From NCBI RefSeq assembly GCF_036237315.1, contig NZ_CP108356.1, positions 806,001-870,000 on the forward strand: 64,000 bases of DNA. Direction: 5' to 3'. The notes under the pieces were generated by a model, which did not search any database, was not told the DNA's origin, and saw only the letters and a list, made by a program, of their open reading frames with translations. Shown piece by piece: positions 56,429 to 64,000 of the stretch; the first letter of the stretch is position 1; each line of letters opens with the position of its first letter. Made by a program: the position numbers and the translations under genes. Origin of the DNA: Streptomyces sp. NBC_01351 (GTDB lineage Bacteria > Actinomycetota > Actinomycetes > Streptomycetales > Streptomycetaceae).

Positions 56429-56748
56429 AACCCCGTGCGGGCAGCCCAGCGCCTTCCATTCCCGCCGATCCCATGACGTGGGCCGGCAGCCGGTCTCCGG
56501 ACGCATGGCCATGCCCAGCGCCGCAACACCTGCCAACCCCGTCCAGCCGCTTGTGGCCGCCGCTCATTGAGCCGACCGGGGCGGGTGGGCACGGTCGGAG
56601 CACAGTTCCCGCAGGGCATGGCCGGCAACGCCGTAGGGTCAGGCTTCGAGTCCCTTCGTGAGCTGATACGGCGTGCCCGGGACACCTGGCGCGCTGCCCG
56701 TGGCGCAGCCGCCCCGGCGACGACGGATGCCCAGTGTGAGGAGTACGG

Positions 56749-58032
56749 ATGAGCGAATGGGCCATCGTGATCGCTGGGGGTGTAGTCGTCGGCTACGGGA
56801 CGCTCTCGCGGCGCCTGTCGACCACGGTGCTCTCGGGACCGTTGGTGTTCATGCTGTTCGGGCTGGCGATCGGCCCGCTGGGCCTGGACCTGCTGGACCG
56901 TACGAGAGATCCCGAGATCACGCGGACGCTGCTGGAGAGCGCACTGGTGCTCCTGCTGTTCGCGGACGCGGCAAAGATCAGGGCCCGGGATCTGCGCCGG
57001 GAGGAGTTCCTGCCGCTACGGCTGCTTACGGTGGGCCTGCCGGTCACGATGGCTCTGGGATGGCTGGCGGCCTGGCCACTACTGCCCGGCCTGAGTCTGT
57101 GGGAGCTGGCCCTGGTCGGCATCATCCTGGCACCGACGGACGCCGCGCTCGGCCAGCAGGCCGTCTCCAACAAGCAGGTGCCGGCTCTGGTCCGCGGCGG
57201 CCTGTCCGTCGAATCCGGTCTGAACGACGGTCTGGTGCTTCCCTTCTTCGTGCTGGCGCTGGCTGCCGCCGGTGAGGGCCACGGCCATCCAGGCATCGCC
57301 GAGACGTTCCTGCGCGCGCTGCTGCTGAGCGGCGCGATCGGACTCGCCGCCGGCTGGACCGGGGCAAGCCTGCTGCGCTGGTCGCTCGCCCATGGATGGA
57401 GCAGCCCCGACTGGCGCCAATTCCTGGTGTTCGCCGTTCCCGTGATCACCTACGCGCTGTGTGTCACGACCGAAGGCAGCGGCTTCATCGGCGCCTGGAC
57501 CGCCGGCCTCGCGTTCGGCATCCACCTGCGCCGGACCCCCGCCGACCAAGGCATCCGTACCCAGGACTCGGATCCGGCACAGAACACGAGATTCACCGAA
57601 CGACTCGGCCTCCTGCTCGCCTCACTGAGCTTCCTCGTCTTCGGCGCGGTCATCCTGGGACCGACACTCCAGCACCTGACGTGGCGGACGGTCGTCTACG
57701 CGCTGCTCAGCCTGACCATCCTGCGGATGCTGCCAGTCGCTCTCGCGCTGGCCGGCACCGGGCTGCGCGCCGCCTCCGTGGCCTACATCGGCTGGTTCGG
57801 TCCACGTGGGCTCGCTTCCCTGGTGTTCGGCCTGCTCGCCCTCGAGGAGCACCTGCCCGGGGGGAACTTGCTGAGCGAGGTCATCGGTGTGACCGTGGGC
57901 CTGAGCATCCTCCTGCACGGGGCCTCAGCTCCCTTCTTGGGAAACCGCTACGGCGAATGGTTCACCAGGACACTGCGCGCGGAACCGAACCTGCGGGAGA
58001 ACACACTCGCCCACAAGGACGCGCCACGCTGA
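56749..58032 (+). CDS. Cation:proton antiporter (CPA1/NhaP type)
   Basis: 427 residues, ATG with GAGGAG. About twelve hydrophobic segments; VGIILAPTDAALGQ and SVESGLNDGLVLPFFV carry the paired acidic residues of CPA1 ion exchange. FVLALAAAGEGHGHPG is a His-rich loop. Exchanges Na+ or K+ for protons across the membrane; fits with other stress-type genes here. Ends with a strong hairpin downstream. Confidence 0.92.
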   Translation: MSEWAIVIAGGVVVGYGTLSRRLSTTVLSGPLVFMLFGLAIGPLGLDLLDRTRDPEITRTLLESALVLLLFADAAKIRARDLRREEFLPLRLLTVGLPVTMALGWLAAWPLLPGLSLWELALVGIILAPTDAALGQQAVSNKQVPALVRGGLSVESGLNDGLVLPFFVLALAAAGEGHGHPGIAETFLRALLLSGAIGLAAGWTGASLLRWSLAHGWSSPDWRQFLVFAVPVITYALCVTTEGSGFIGAWTAGLAFGIHLRRTPADQGIRTQDSDPAQNTRFTERLGLLLASLSFLVFGAVILGPTLQHLTWRTVVYALLSLTILRMLPVALALAGTGLRAASVAYIGWFGPRGLASLVFGLLALEEHLPGGNLLSEVIGVTVGLSILLHGASAPFLGNRYGEWFTRTLRAEPNLRENTLAHKDAPR

Positions 58033-58078
58033 AGGGATCGCGGCTCCCTCAAAGGGCGTCGTTCCATCAAGACTCACC

Positions 58079-58109
58079 AAGCGGGGCAGGTCGTCGGCCT
58101 GCCCCGCTT
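58079..58109. terminator. Terminator after the antiporter gene
   Basis: Perfect 12-bp stem AAGCGGGGCAGG / CCTGCCCCGCTT with a 7-nt loop, 46 bases after the stop. No T-run. The rest of the 349-bp gap to 58381 has no supported gene. Confidence 0.8.
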
Positions 58110-58381
58110 GACTGCGGAACGACCGATACCGCGATCCGCTGTACCGCCGGTTCTCGCGGCGACCGCAGCCCCCAACATCACCCAGTGCCACATGTCCGTT
58201 GGTCGTGGCCATACGAGAATCACATGTGGGCCAGGGCTACCCCGCGCGCAGGATCGGGAGGGGTTCTAGGGTGGGAGGGAGGGGACACCGGTGGTCTGCG
58301 GGCCTCCGCCTCTTTCACGTCACTCCCGCATGCTCGGGGCGGGCGCGACAACACCCCAGTTGCCCCAGGAGGACATGCGCC

Positions 58382-58708
58382 ATGTCCACTACATCTGAAA
58401 CCCCTGTCCTGGATACGCTCGCCGCCATGACGGTCGACTCGCTCGAGCGGTGTGGGCTGGCCCCGGACATGCTGCTGCTCACCCGTATCGCGGCCCTCGC
58501 CGCCTCGGACGCTCCGCCCATCTCCTACCTCGCCCACATCGATCCCGCCCTCAAGGCCGGTCTGACCGCCGAGCAGTTGCAGGACGTGCTGGTCGCCATC
58601 GCCCCCATCGTGGGCACCGCCCGGGTCATGACGGCAGCCGGCAACATCACCGCGGCACTCGGCATCGCCATCGCCGTCGCCGAGGCCGAGATCGACGCCC
58701 AAGGCTGA
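58382..58708 (+). CDS. Carboxymuconolactone decarboxylase-like protein
   Basis: 108 residues, ATG with AGGAGG upstream. LERCGLAPDMLLLTRIAALAASDAPPISYLAHIDPALKAGLTAEQLQDVLVAIAPIVGTARVMTAAGNITAALG has the all-helical CMD fold pattern, but no CxxC of AhpD-type peroxidases. Enzymatic role unknown. 90 bases before the DUF2252 gene, likely the same operon. Confidence 0.85.
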   Translation: MSTTSETPVLDTLAAMTVDSLERCGLAPDMLLLTRIAALAASDAPPISYLAHIDPALKAGLTAEQLQDVLVAIAPIVGTARVMTAAGNITAALGIAIAVAEAEIDAQG

Positions 58709-58798
58709 CGCAGACGACCCACGGCACCACTGGACACGGCGCGCAGAGCAGGGCGCCGTGCCCATCGTGAGACCACAGGGCCAGGCAGGAGTGCATTG

Positions 58799-60229
58799 AT
58801 GTCCGAAAGCGCGGCCACCGCGATGCGCGCGGTGCCCCACAGCACGCCCGAGGAACGCGCGGCCCAGGGCAAGGAGGCCCGCGGCCGCACGCCAAGGTCT
58901 TCGCACGCCCTCTACCGGCCGTCTCCGGACAGGCCGGACCCACTGGCGATCCTGGAGGCGCAGTCCGCGGCGCGGGTACCCGAGCTGGTCCCGATCCGCT
59001 ACAGCAGGATGTCGGAGTCTCCCTTCCGGTTCTACCGGGGAGCGGCCGCGATCATGGCGTCCGACCTGGCCGGCAGTCCCGACTCGGGGATCACGGCCCA
59101 GTTGTGCGGGGACGCGCATCTGCTGAACTTCCGGCTGCTGGCCTCTCCGGAGCGGCGGTTGATGTTCGACATCAACGACTTCGACGAGACACTGCCCGGC
59201 CCCTGGGAATGGGACGTCAAGCGACTGTCCACGAGTCTCGTCATCGCCGGCCGCGCGAACGGGTTCGACGACGGCGAGCGCGCAGAGATCGTGAGCACCG
59301 CCGTCCGTGCGTACCGCGAGGCGATGCGCGGCTTCGCCGGCATGGGCAACCTCGACGTCTGGTACGCGAGCATCGACGCGGACCGCCTCGAGGACCTCGT
59401 CACACAGCAGCTCCGCAAGCGCGGACAGAAGCGGCTGGCCAGTGCCATGGCGAAGGCCCGCACGCACGACACGCTGCAGGTCTTCGACAAGCTCACGGAG
59501 CTGGTCGACGGCCGGCCCAGGATCGCGGCGGACCCTCCGTTGCTGGTGCCGATCGCCGACATCCTGCCGGACCAGGAGCGCAGCGCGCTCGTGCGCCAGT
59601 TCCGCAGCCTGCTCGAACGCTACGGCCTTACTCTGAGCACGGACCGGCGGGCACTCCTGGCGGACTACCAACTCGCGGACGTGGCCCGCAAGGTGGTCGG
59701 CGTCGGCAGCGTCGGTACCCGCTGCTGGATCTTCCTGCTCCTCGGCCGCGACGGCCGTGACCCGCTCTTCCTCCAGGCGAAGGAAGCAGACACTTCCGTA
59801 CTCGCCGAGCACGTCGGTGCGAGCCAGTACCGCAACCAGGGCGAGCGCGTGGTCTCGGGACAGCGGTTGATGCAGGCGACGAGCGACATCTTCCTCGGCT
59901 GGCAGCGAGTGGACGGCATCGACGGCAAGCAGCGCGACTTCTACGTCCGCCAGCTACGCGACTGGAAGGGCATTGCCATGCCGGAGACGATGTCGCCCCA
60001 ACAGCTGGCGACCTTCGGCGAGGTGTGCGGCATCACCCTCGCCCGCGCGCACGCGCGGTCGGGCGACCGGGTGGCGATCGCCGCGTATCTGGGCCGCAGC
60101 GAAGCCTTCGACCGGGCGCTCGTCACCTTCGCCGAAGCGTACGCCGACCAGAACGAACGCGACCACCAAGCCCTGGTCGACGCGGTACACGCCGGCCGAC
60201 TACCCGCGCAGGAACTCCCCACAGCCTGA
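58799..60229 (+). CDS. DUF2252 protein (intact copy)
   Basis: 476 residues from ATG 58799 after AGGCAGGAG. MSESPFRFYRGAAAIMASDLA, GDAHLLNFRLLASPERRLMFDINDFDETLPGPWEWDVKRLSTSLVIA and KEADTSVLAEHVG are the conserved DUF2252 blocks. The family is related to protein-kinase-like folds; the GDAHLxNF and DxNDFDE motifs look like phosphotransferase catalytic and metal-binding loops. Function unknown. A second, broken copy lies at 62516-63162. Confidence 0.93.
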   Translation: MSESAATAMRAVPHSTPEERAAQGKEARGRTPRSSHALYRPSPDRPDPLAILEAQSAARVPELVPIRYSRMSESPFRFYRGAAAIMASDLAGSPDSGITAQLCGDAHLLNFRLLASPERRLMFDINDFDETLPGPWEWDVKRLSTSLVIAGRANGFDDGERAEIVSTAVRAYREAMRGFAGMGNLDVWYASIDADRLEDLVTQQLRKRGQKRLASAMAKARTHDTLQVFDKLTELVDGRPRIAADPPLLVPIADILPDQERSALVRQFRSLLERYGLTLSTDRRALLADYQLADVARKVVGVGSVGTRCWIFLLLGRDGRDPLFLQAKEADTSVLAEHVGASQYRNQGERVVSGQRLMQATSDIFLGWQRVDGIDGKQRDFYVRQLRDWKGIAMPETMSPQQLATFGEVCGITLARAHARSGDRVAIAAYLGRSEAFDRALVTFAEAYADQNERDHQALVDAVHAGRLPAQELPTA

Positions 60230-60282
60230 CCATTGCGCGGCGTCGTCGGCGCCCGGCACACCGGAGCACGCCGATGCCCTCG

Positions 60283-60425
60283 CTACGCCTGCTCCAGTCC
60301 GCCCTTGTTCACGGCAACACGCTGCTGATGAGCGCCCCTCGCCGATCCGAAGGAGGCGCAGAAGCTCACCGGCGCGGACCGGCAGGCCCCGTCCTCACGG
60401 TTCGGGACGCGGATGGAACCTGAGT
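60283..60425 (+). pseudogene. Tn3-family transposase C-terminal remnant
   Basis: LRLLQSALVHGNTLLM in one frame continues, after a one-base shift, as LADPKEAQKLTGADRQAPSSRFGTRM in another. This order recalls the C-terminus of Tn3-type transposases (ALVHVNTLMLQxVLAxPxW...LTDADRRALSPLFW...YGRFELDM). Only the last ~45 codons survive. Assignment is from memory of that motif. Confidence 0.45.
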
Positions 60426-60427
60426 GC

Positions 60428-60515
60428 CTGGGCCTTCGCCCCCGGACTCCTGCTGATCGGCCTGGGATCGGCCTGGTGCTGACCCCCTCGGTTTCCAGAT
60501 TCGCCCGCGGGTGCA
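60428..60515 (+). pseudogene. MFS transporter fragment
   Basis: AFAPGLLLIGLG in one frame and GIGLVLTPSVSRFA in the next, joined if one base is restored near 60468, give a typical DHA2-type MFS helix. Nothing of the rest of the gene is seen. The region 60516-61081 has no other supported gene; its frames are short and low-complexity. Confidence 0.4.
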
Positions 60516-61081
60516 GCGGATCCGCCATCCGCCACCCCCGGTTCGCTTCGACGATGACCCGCAGCCGTGCGGTCGCTGAACCTGCGGGCGTCCGCAGGCA
60601 TCACGGCAGCGGTGCGCAGGACTTCACCCGGCTCGCCTGCGCCGTCATCCGGCTCTTGCCGGGGCTGCCGGCCCCGTGCTCGGGCTCAAGGCCCCAGGAG
60701 GAGCCCTACATCCGAACGGCCATGCGGCCGTCTGCTGCGGTGCCGATGTCACACGACCATGGTGGAGCGGAACAGCTCGGCTGGTTCCATCGCCCCGAGC
60801 TCGGAGCAAGGCCGTCCGATCCCCGCCCCGCATGGCGATGCATGGCGGGGGAGGCGAAAATGGGATTGACGGGATGAGAGTCACCCGATCGGCGGACAAG
60901 GCGTTGCCGGTAGGCCGGGAGGCGGTGCTCCATTCTCGGTGCGCTCAAGGAAGATCCGGCAGGGTGGGGGAGTGAGGCCGTGCGGTATGTCGGCGAACTC
61001 GTTTGAAGACTCGGGAAGCCGGGGGTAAGCGGGACACAGCGATATTCCCGCGGGTGCAAGCAGGAACAAAGGTGATCGTTC

Positions 61082-61918
61082 ATGTGTCGATGGCTCGCCT
61101 ACTCGGGAACACCCTTGCTGCTCGACACCATCCTGTACAAACCGGCCCACTCGCTGATCGATCAGAGCCTGCATTCCAAGCTGGGTGTGGAGACGACGAA
61201 CGGTGACGGGTTCGGTGTCGGGTGGTACCCCGAGGGCAGCGATGGCACCCCCGCGCTCATGCGGGACGTCGGTCCGGCCTGGAACAACCGCAACCTGCGG
61301 GAGCTCGCGGACCACGTCACCTCTCCGTTGTTCTTCGCCCATATCCGGGCGTCGACGGGTACGGCGGTGCAGCAGACGAACTGTCACCCGTTCCGGCACG
61401 GCCGCTGGTTGTGGATGCACAACGGCTCCGTCGCCGGCTTCCACGCGATGCGGCGGGATCTCACCCTGCTCGTCGACCCCGCCCTGTACTCCGAGATCGA
61501 GGGGACGACGGACTCGGAGACGATGTTCTACCTTGCGCTCACCTTCGGCCTGGAGGAGGACCCGCCGGGCGCCGTCGCCCGGATGGTGGGGGTGGTGGAA
61601 CGCGCAGGCCGCGAGCACGGCGTGGAGTATCCGATGCAGATGACGGTCGCCGTCAGTGACGGGACGACCGTGTGGGCCTTCCGCTACTCCAGCCAGGGCT
61701 CCTCACGGTCGCTCTTCTACAGCACCCGCGTGGACGCACTGCGAAAACTGCACCCCGACATGGCGTTCCTTCAGGAAGTGTCCGAGGAGACCCGACTGGT
61801 GGTGTCCGAACCCCTCGGCGATCTGCCCGGTGCCTGGAACGAGGTACCCGAGAGCAGCTACGGCGTCGTACACGCCGGGGCCGACGAGCTGCGTCCCTTC
61901 ACCCCGCAACCGGCATGA
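61082..61918 (+). CDS. Class II glutamine amidotransferase
   Basis: 278 residues, beginning MCRWLAYSG with the N-terminal nucleophile Cys2. ETTNGDGFGVGWYPEG, FAHIRASTGTAVQQTNCHPFRHGRWLWMHNGSVAGF and TTDSETMFYLALTF are the glutaminase-site blocks seen in YafJ/EgtC-like proteins. It hydrolyses glutamine or a gamma-glutamyl amide; the EgtC role would need an ergothioneine cluster, which is absent here. A GTTT...GGGTAA pair at 61001-61028 is a possible SigB-like promoter. Confidence 0.92.
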   Translation: MCRWLAYSGTPLLLDTILYKPAHSLIDQSLHSKLGVETTNGDGFGVGWYPEGSDGTPALMRDVGPAWNNRNLRELADHVTSPLFFAHIRASTGTAVQQTNCHPFRHGRWLWMHNGSVAGFHAMRRDLTLLVDPALYSEIEGTTDSETMFYLALTFGLEEDPPGAVARMVGVVERAGREHGVEYPMQMTVAVSDGTTVWAFRYSSQGSSRSLFYSTRVDALRKLHPDMAFLQEVSEETRLVVSEPLGDLPGAWNEVPESSYGVVHAGADELRPFTPQPA

Positions 61919-62045
61919 CACGTCGTCGCTTTCCCACACGCGGGCTGTTCCAGAGGCCGCAGACGACGGCGGGCGTCTCGCTTGCTTCGCGGGACCCGAA
62001 CAGGTAGCCGCACCGCACCCCGTCACAACCGGCAGGAGACCCGCC

Positions 62046-62459
62046 ATGAACGACTCGATGCTGAACCTGGCAGTGGACTACCCGCTGCTGAACATGTTCT
62101 GGACCATGATGATGATCTTCCTCTGGGTCCTCTGGTTCATGCTCCTCTTCCGCGTCATCGGCGACATCTTCCGCGACGACGAGCTGAGCGGCTGGGGCAA
62201 GTCGGGATGGACCATCTTCGTGATCATCCTGCCCTTCCTCGGCGTGTTCGTGTACCTCATCGCCCGCGGGCGCGGGATGGGCGAACGCGAGCTGAAGCGG
62301 GCCCAGGCGAACGAGCAGGCATTCCGCTCCTACGTACGCGAGAGCGCCGGACCCACGAGCGCCGCCGAGGAACTGACCCGGCTCGCCGAACTCAAGAACC
62401 GCGGCGACATCACGGCAGCCGAATACGAACAGGCCAAGGCCAAAGCCCTCGCGACTTGA
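62046..62459 (+). CDS. PLDc_N/SHOCT membrane protein
   Basis: 137 residues, ATG with GGAG. Two hydrophobic segments (MFWTMMMIFLWVLWFMLLFRVIGDIF; IFVIILPFLGVFVYLIARG) form a PLDc_N-type module; the C-terminal AAEELTRLAELKNRGDITAAEYEQAKAKAL is a SHOCT domain. Family of unknown function, often in stress or accessory operons. 127 bases after the amidotransferase gene. Confidence 0.9.
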   Translation: MNDSMLNLAVDYPLLNMFWTMMMIFLWVLWFMLLFRVIGDIFRDDELSGWGKSGWTIFVIILPFLGVFVYLIARGRGMGERELKRAQANEQAFRSYVRESAGPTSAAEELTRLAELKNRGDITAAEYEQAKAKALAT

Positions 62460-62481
62460 TCGGGACTGATGCTGACTAATC

Positions 62482-62530
62482 GCTTGTCTGCTCCCTGCCC
62501 GCTCATCGCAGGTCAGGGGCGGTGTCCGCA
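62482..62530. repeat. Imperfect direct repeat, right copy
   Basis: Matches 50432-50480 over about 45 bp. Homology of the broken DUF2252 copy begins at or just within its right end (about 62516), so the repeat coincides with a recombination break. Confidence 0.5.
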
Positions 62531-63162
62531 GAGTTCCGGGGACTGATCGAGCGGTACGGAGTCACGCTGCCGTCCGACCGGCGCGCCCTCCTGGAGGACT
62601 ACCAGCTGGGGGACGTCGCCCGCAAGGTGGTCGGGGTCGGCAGAGGCGGCACCCGGTGCTGGATCTTCCTGCTCCTCGGACGGGACGGTGGGACCCGTTG
62701 TTCCTGCAGGCCAAGGAGGCCGACACGTCCGTGCTCGCCGACCACGTCGGGGCGAGCCAGTACCGGAACCAGGGCGAGCGCGTGGTCGCGGGACAGCGTT
62801 TGATGCAGGCGGCGAGCGACATGTTCCTCGGCTGGGAGCGGGTGGAGGGGATCGACGGCAAGCGACGCGACTTCTACATCCGCCGGCTGCACGACTGGAA
62901 GGGCATCGCGATGCCGGAGCAGATGTCGCCCCGTCAGCTGGAAACGTTCGGTGGTGTCTGCGGCATCACCCTGGCCCGCGCGCATGCGCGGTCCGGTGAC
63001 CGGATCGCGATCGCCTCCTACCTGGGCAGCGGCGACTCCTTCGACCGGGCCCTCGTGACCTTCGCGGAGGCGTACGCCGACCAGAACGAGCGCGACCACC
63101 AGGCACTGGTCGACGCGGTGCGCGAGGGACGGCTGCCTGCGGAGGAACTCCCGGCCGACTGA
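62516..63162 (+). pseudogene. DUF2252 gene, 5'-truncated and frameshifted copy
   Basis: The first part reads FRGLIERYGVTLPSDRRALLEDYQLGDVARKVVGVG in one frame; after GRDG near 62687 a missing base shifts it to DPLFLQAKEADTSVLADHVGASQYRNQGERVVAGQRLMQ and on to the normal end. It corresponds to the last ~210 residues of the intact copy at 58799-60229, to which it is closely similar. Roughly 260 N-terminal codons are absent. Confidence 0.9.
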
Positions 63163-63502
63163 CGGACCCGCGGACCACTCGACCCCACACGTGGGGTGGC
63201 TGATCAGTGGCGGGAAGGTCCACCGTTCCGGGCTCGTGGAAAAAGCCCAGCTCCGGAGAGTCGCGGACACGGCGAGCCGGCACTTTCTTCCCTGAAAGCA
63301 GCCACCACTGGGTGAAGGGACCGCAAACCCGGTCGGGCGAGGCATGCGCTGGGGCGGCCCATCCCCAGGGGTCCCACTCGCACGGCTCGGTACGAGAATT
63401 CCGCCTGCACGAAACGCGCCCGAGGAGCACCGGATTGCGTCTCATTGTGTGGCAATCGCCCTTCACCAGGGTGATCACATCTGGTTCGGGGTACCACCCA
63501 GC
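63163..63502. other. 340-bp region before ybdK
   Basis: No supported gene. GGGTAC at 63489-63494 lies 8 bases before the ybdK ATG, which lacks a ribosome-binding site; this fits a leaderless transcript from a SigB-like promoter, though the upstream -35 (GTGA rather than GTTT) is weak. Confidence 0.35.
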
Positions 63503-64000
63503 ATGATCACCGTTGGGGTCGAAGAGGAGTATTTGCTGGTCGACCCGGAAACACTCCTTCCCACTCCGCTCGTGCAGGAGGTGCGTGCAACGGCCCGCCT
63601 GGCCCCGATCGCGGAAGAGCGAGAGGTCCAGGACGAGCTGCTGCAGGCTCAGATCGAAGTCGCCACCCCTGTGTGCACGGACCTCGTGGAGGTAGGAGGC
63701 CATCTCCTGCGGTTGCGCCAGGCAGTCGCCGCCGCCGCGCAGGCGAACGGCTGCCGCATCGCTGTCTCTGCCACCGCGCCGGTCAGGACCGCCTCGCCCG
63801 TACCCATCACCCGCACCGCGAGGTACGTGAAGATGCAGCAAGAGGCCCGATTGCTGGTCGATGAGCAGCTGATCTGCGGGATGCACGTCCATGTGGGGAT
63901 GCCCGACCGCGAGACCGGGGTGGCCGTCCTGAACCGGCTGCGCGTCTGGCTTCCGACGTTGTTGGCGATGTCCGCGAACGGGCCTCTTTGGGACGGGCGG
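63503..64000 (+). CDS. YbdK-type carboxylate-amine ligase (glutamate-cysteine ligase family 2), partial
   Basis: 166 codons are in the window; the gene runs off the right edge. [50 protein letters not shown] and [38 protein letters not shown] are the family's conserved N-terminal blocks, with Glu residues for Mg-ATP. It probably ligates glutamate to an amine such as cysteine. A fragment of a close relative is at 56058-56176. Confidence 0.9.
   Translation, partial: MITVGVEEEYLLVDPETLLPTPLVQEVRATARLAPIAEEREVQDELLQAQIEVATPVCTDLVEVGGHLLRLRQAVAAAAQANGCRIAVSATAPVRTASPVPITRTARYVKMQQEARLLVDEQLICGMHVHVGMPDRETGVAVLNRLRVWLPTLLAMSANGPLWDGR

Overview
The window reads as chromosomal DNA of a Streptomyces-type actinomycete. 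It is very GC-rich and has GTG and TTG starts, many ATGA/GTGA stop-start overlaps, and families typical of that genus (DUF574 methyltransferase, SpoIIE-type phosphatase, lysX, Rpf-type muralytic enzymes). From memory, two blocks recall S. coelicolor gene order: sdhB-sdhA-sdhC / LysR / rmdA (around SCO0922-SCO0928) and rpfD / gnd (around SCO0974-SCO0975). I could not run a search to confirm this.

Layout. 0-4.6 kb: end of a flavin monooxygenase, a UvrA-like ABC ATPase, a decayed amidinotransferase and a histidine-phosphatase lipoprotein. 4.7-9.1 kb: a second-type succinate dehydrogenase/fumarate reductase operon (C-A-B, minus strand) and a divergent LysR regulator; sdhA carries an in-frame palindromic 60-bp insertion. 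9.2-12.6 kb: a monooxygenase remnant, then a DUF574 methyltransferase translationally coupled to the c-di-GMP enzyme RmdA. 12.9-17.8 kb: a cell-surface cluster (Pro/His-rich secreted protein, DUF4239 membrane protein, two paralogous secreted proteins with a C-terminal anchor, a class F sortase, a polysaccharide deacetylase). 17.9-22.8 kb: the LysX fusion and a CapA-like lipoprotein. 23.1-31.5 kb: an orphan ECF sigma factor, a membrane protein with a divergent TetR regulator and palindromic operators, and a NarL-type two-component system divergent from a MacB/FtsX-type ABC transporter. 31.5-38 kb: Fpg/Nei glycosylase, TPR protein, SpoIIE phosphatase and DUF6777 lipoprotein, with a repeat-rich intergenic region at 34.0-34.5 kb. 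38-44.7 kb: a YndJ / DUF1990 / lipase-maturation-factor operon behind a promoter with two matching palindromes, an epimerase, a 57-residue small protein, a degenerate HD-like protein and an SDR with a zinc-ribbon. 45-50.4 kb: DMT transporter, RpfD, 6-phosphogluconate dehydrogenase, racemase, GNAT and PanD.

About 50.4-64 kb looks accessory. It contains an ImmA/IrrE - MAB_1171c (DUF6545) - TPR - DUF3574 operon, then a patchwork of stress-type genes (Na+/H+ antiporter, CMD-like protein, DUF2252, class II amidotransferase, SHOCT protein, YbdK ligase) mixed with decayed pieces: a GDSL hydrolase, a second ybdK fragment, a Tn3-transposase tail, an MFS fragment and a 5'-truncated, frameshifted second DUF2252. 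A roughly 45-bp imperfect direct repeat lies beside panD and again exactly where the truncated DUF2252 begins, and may mark island edges.

No tRNA, rRNA, CRISPR array or intact transposase was recognised.
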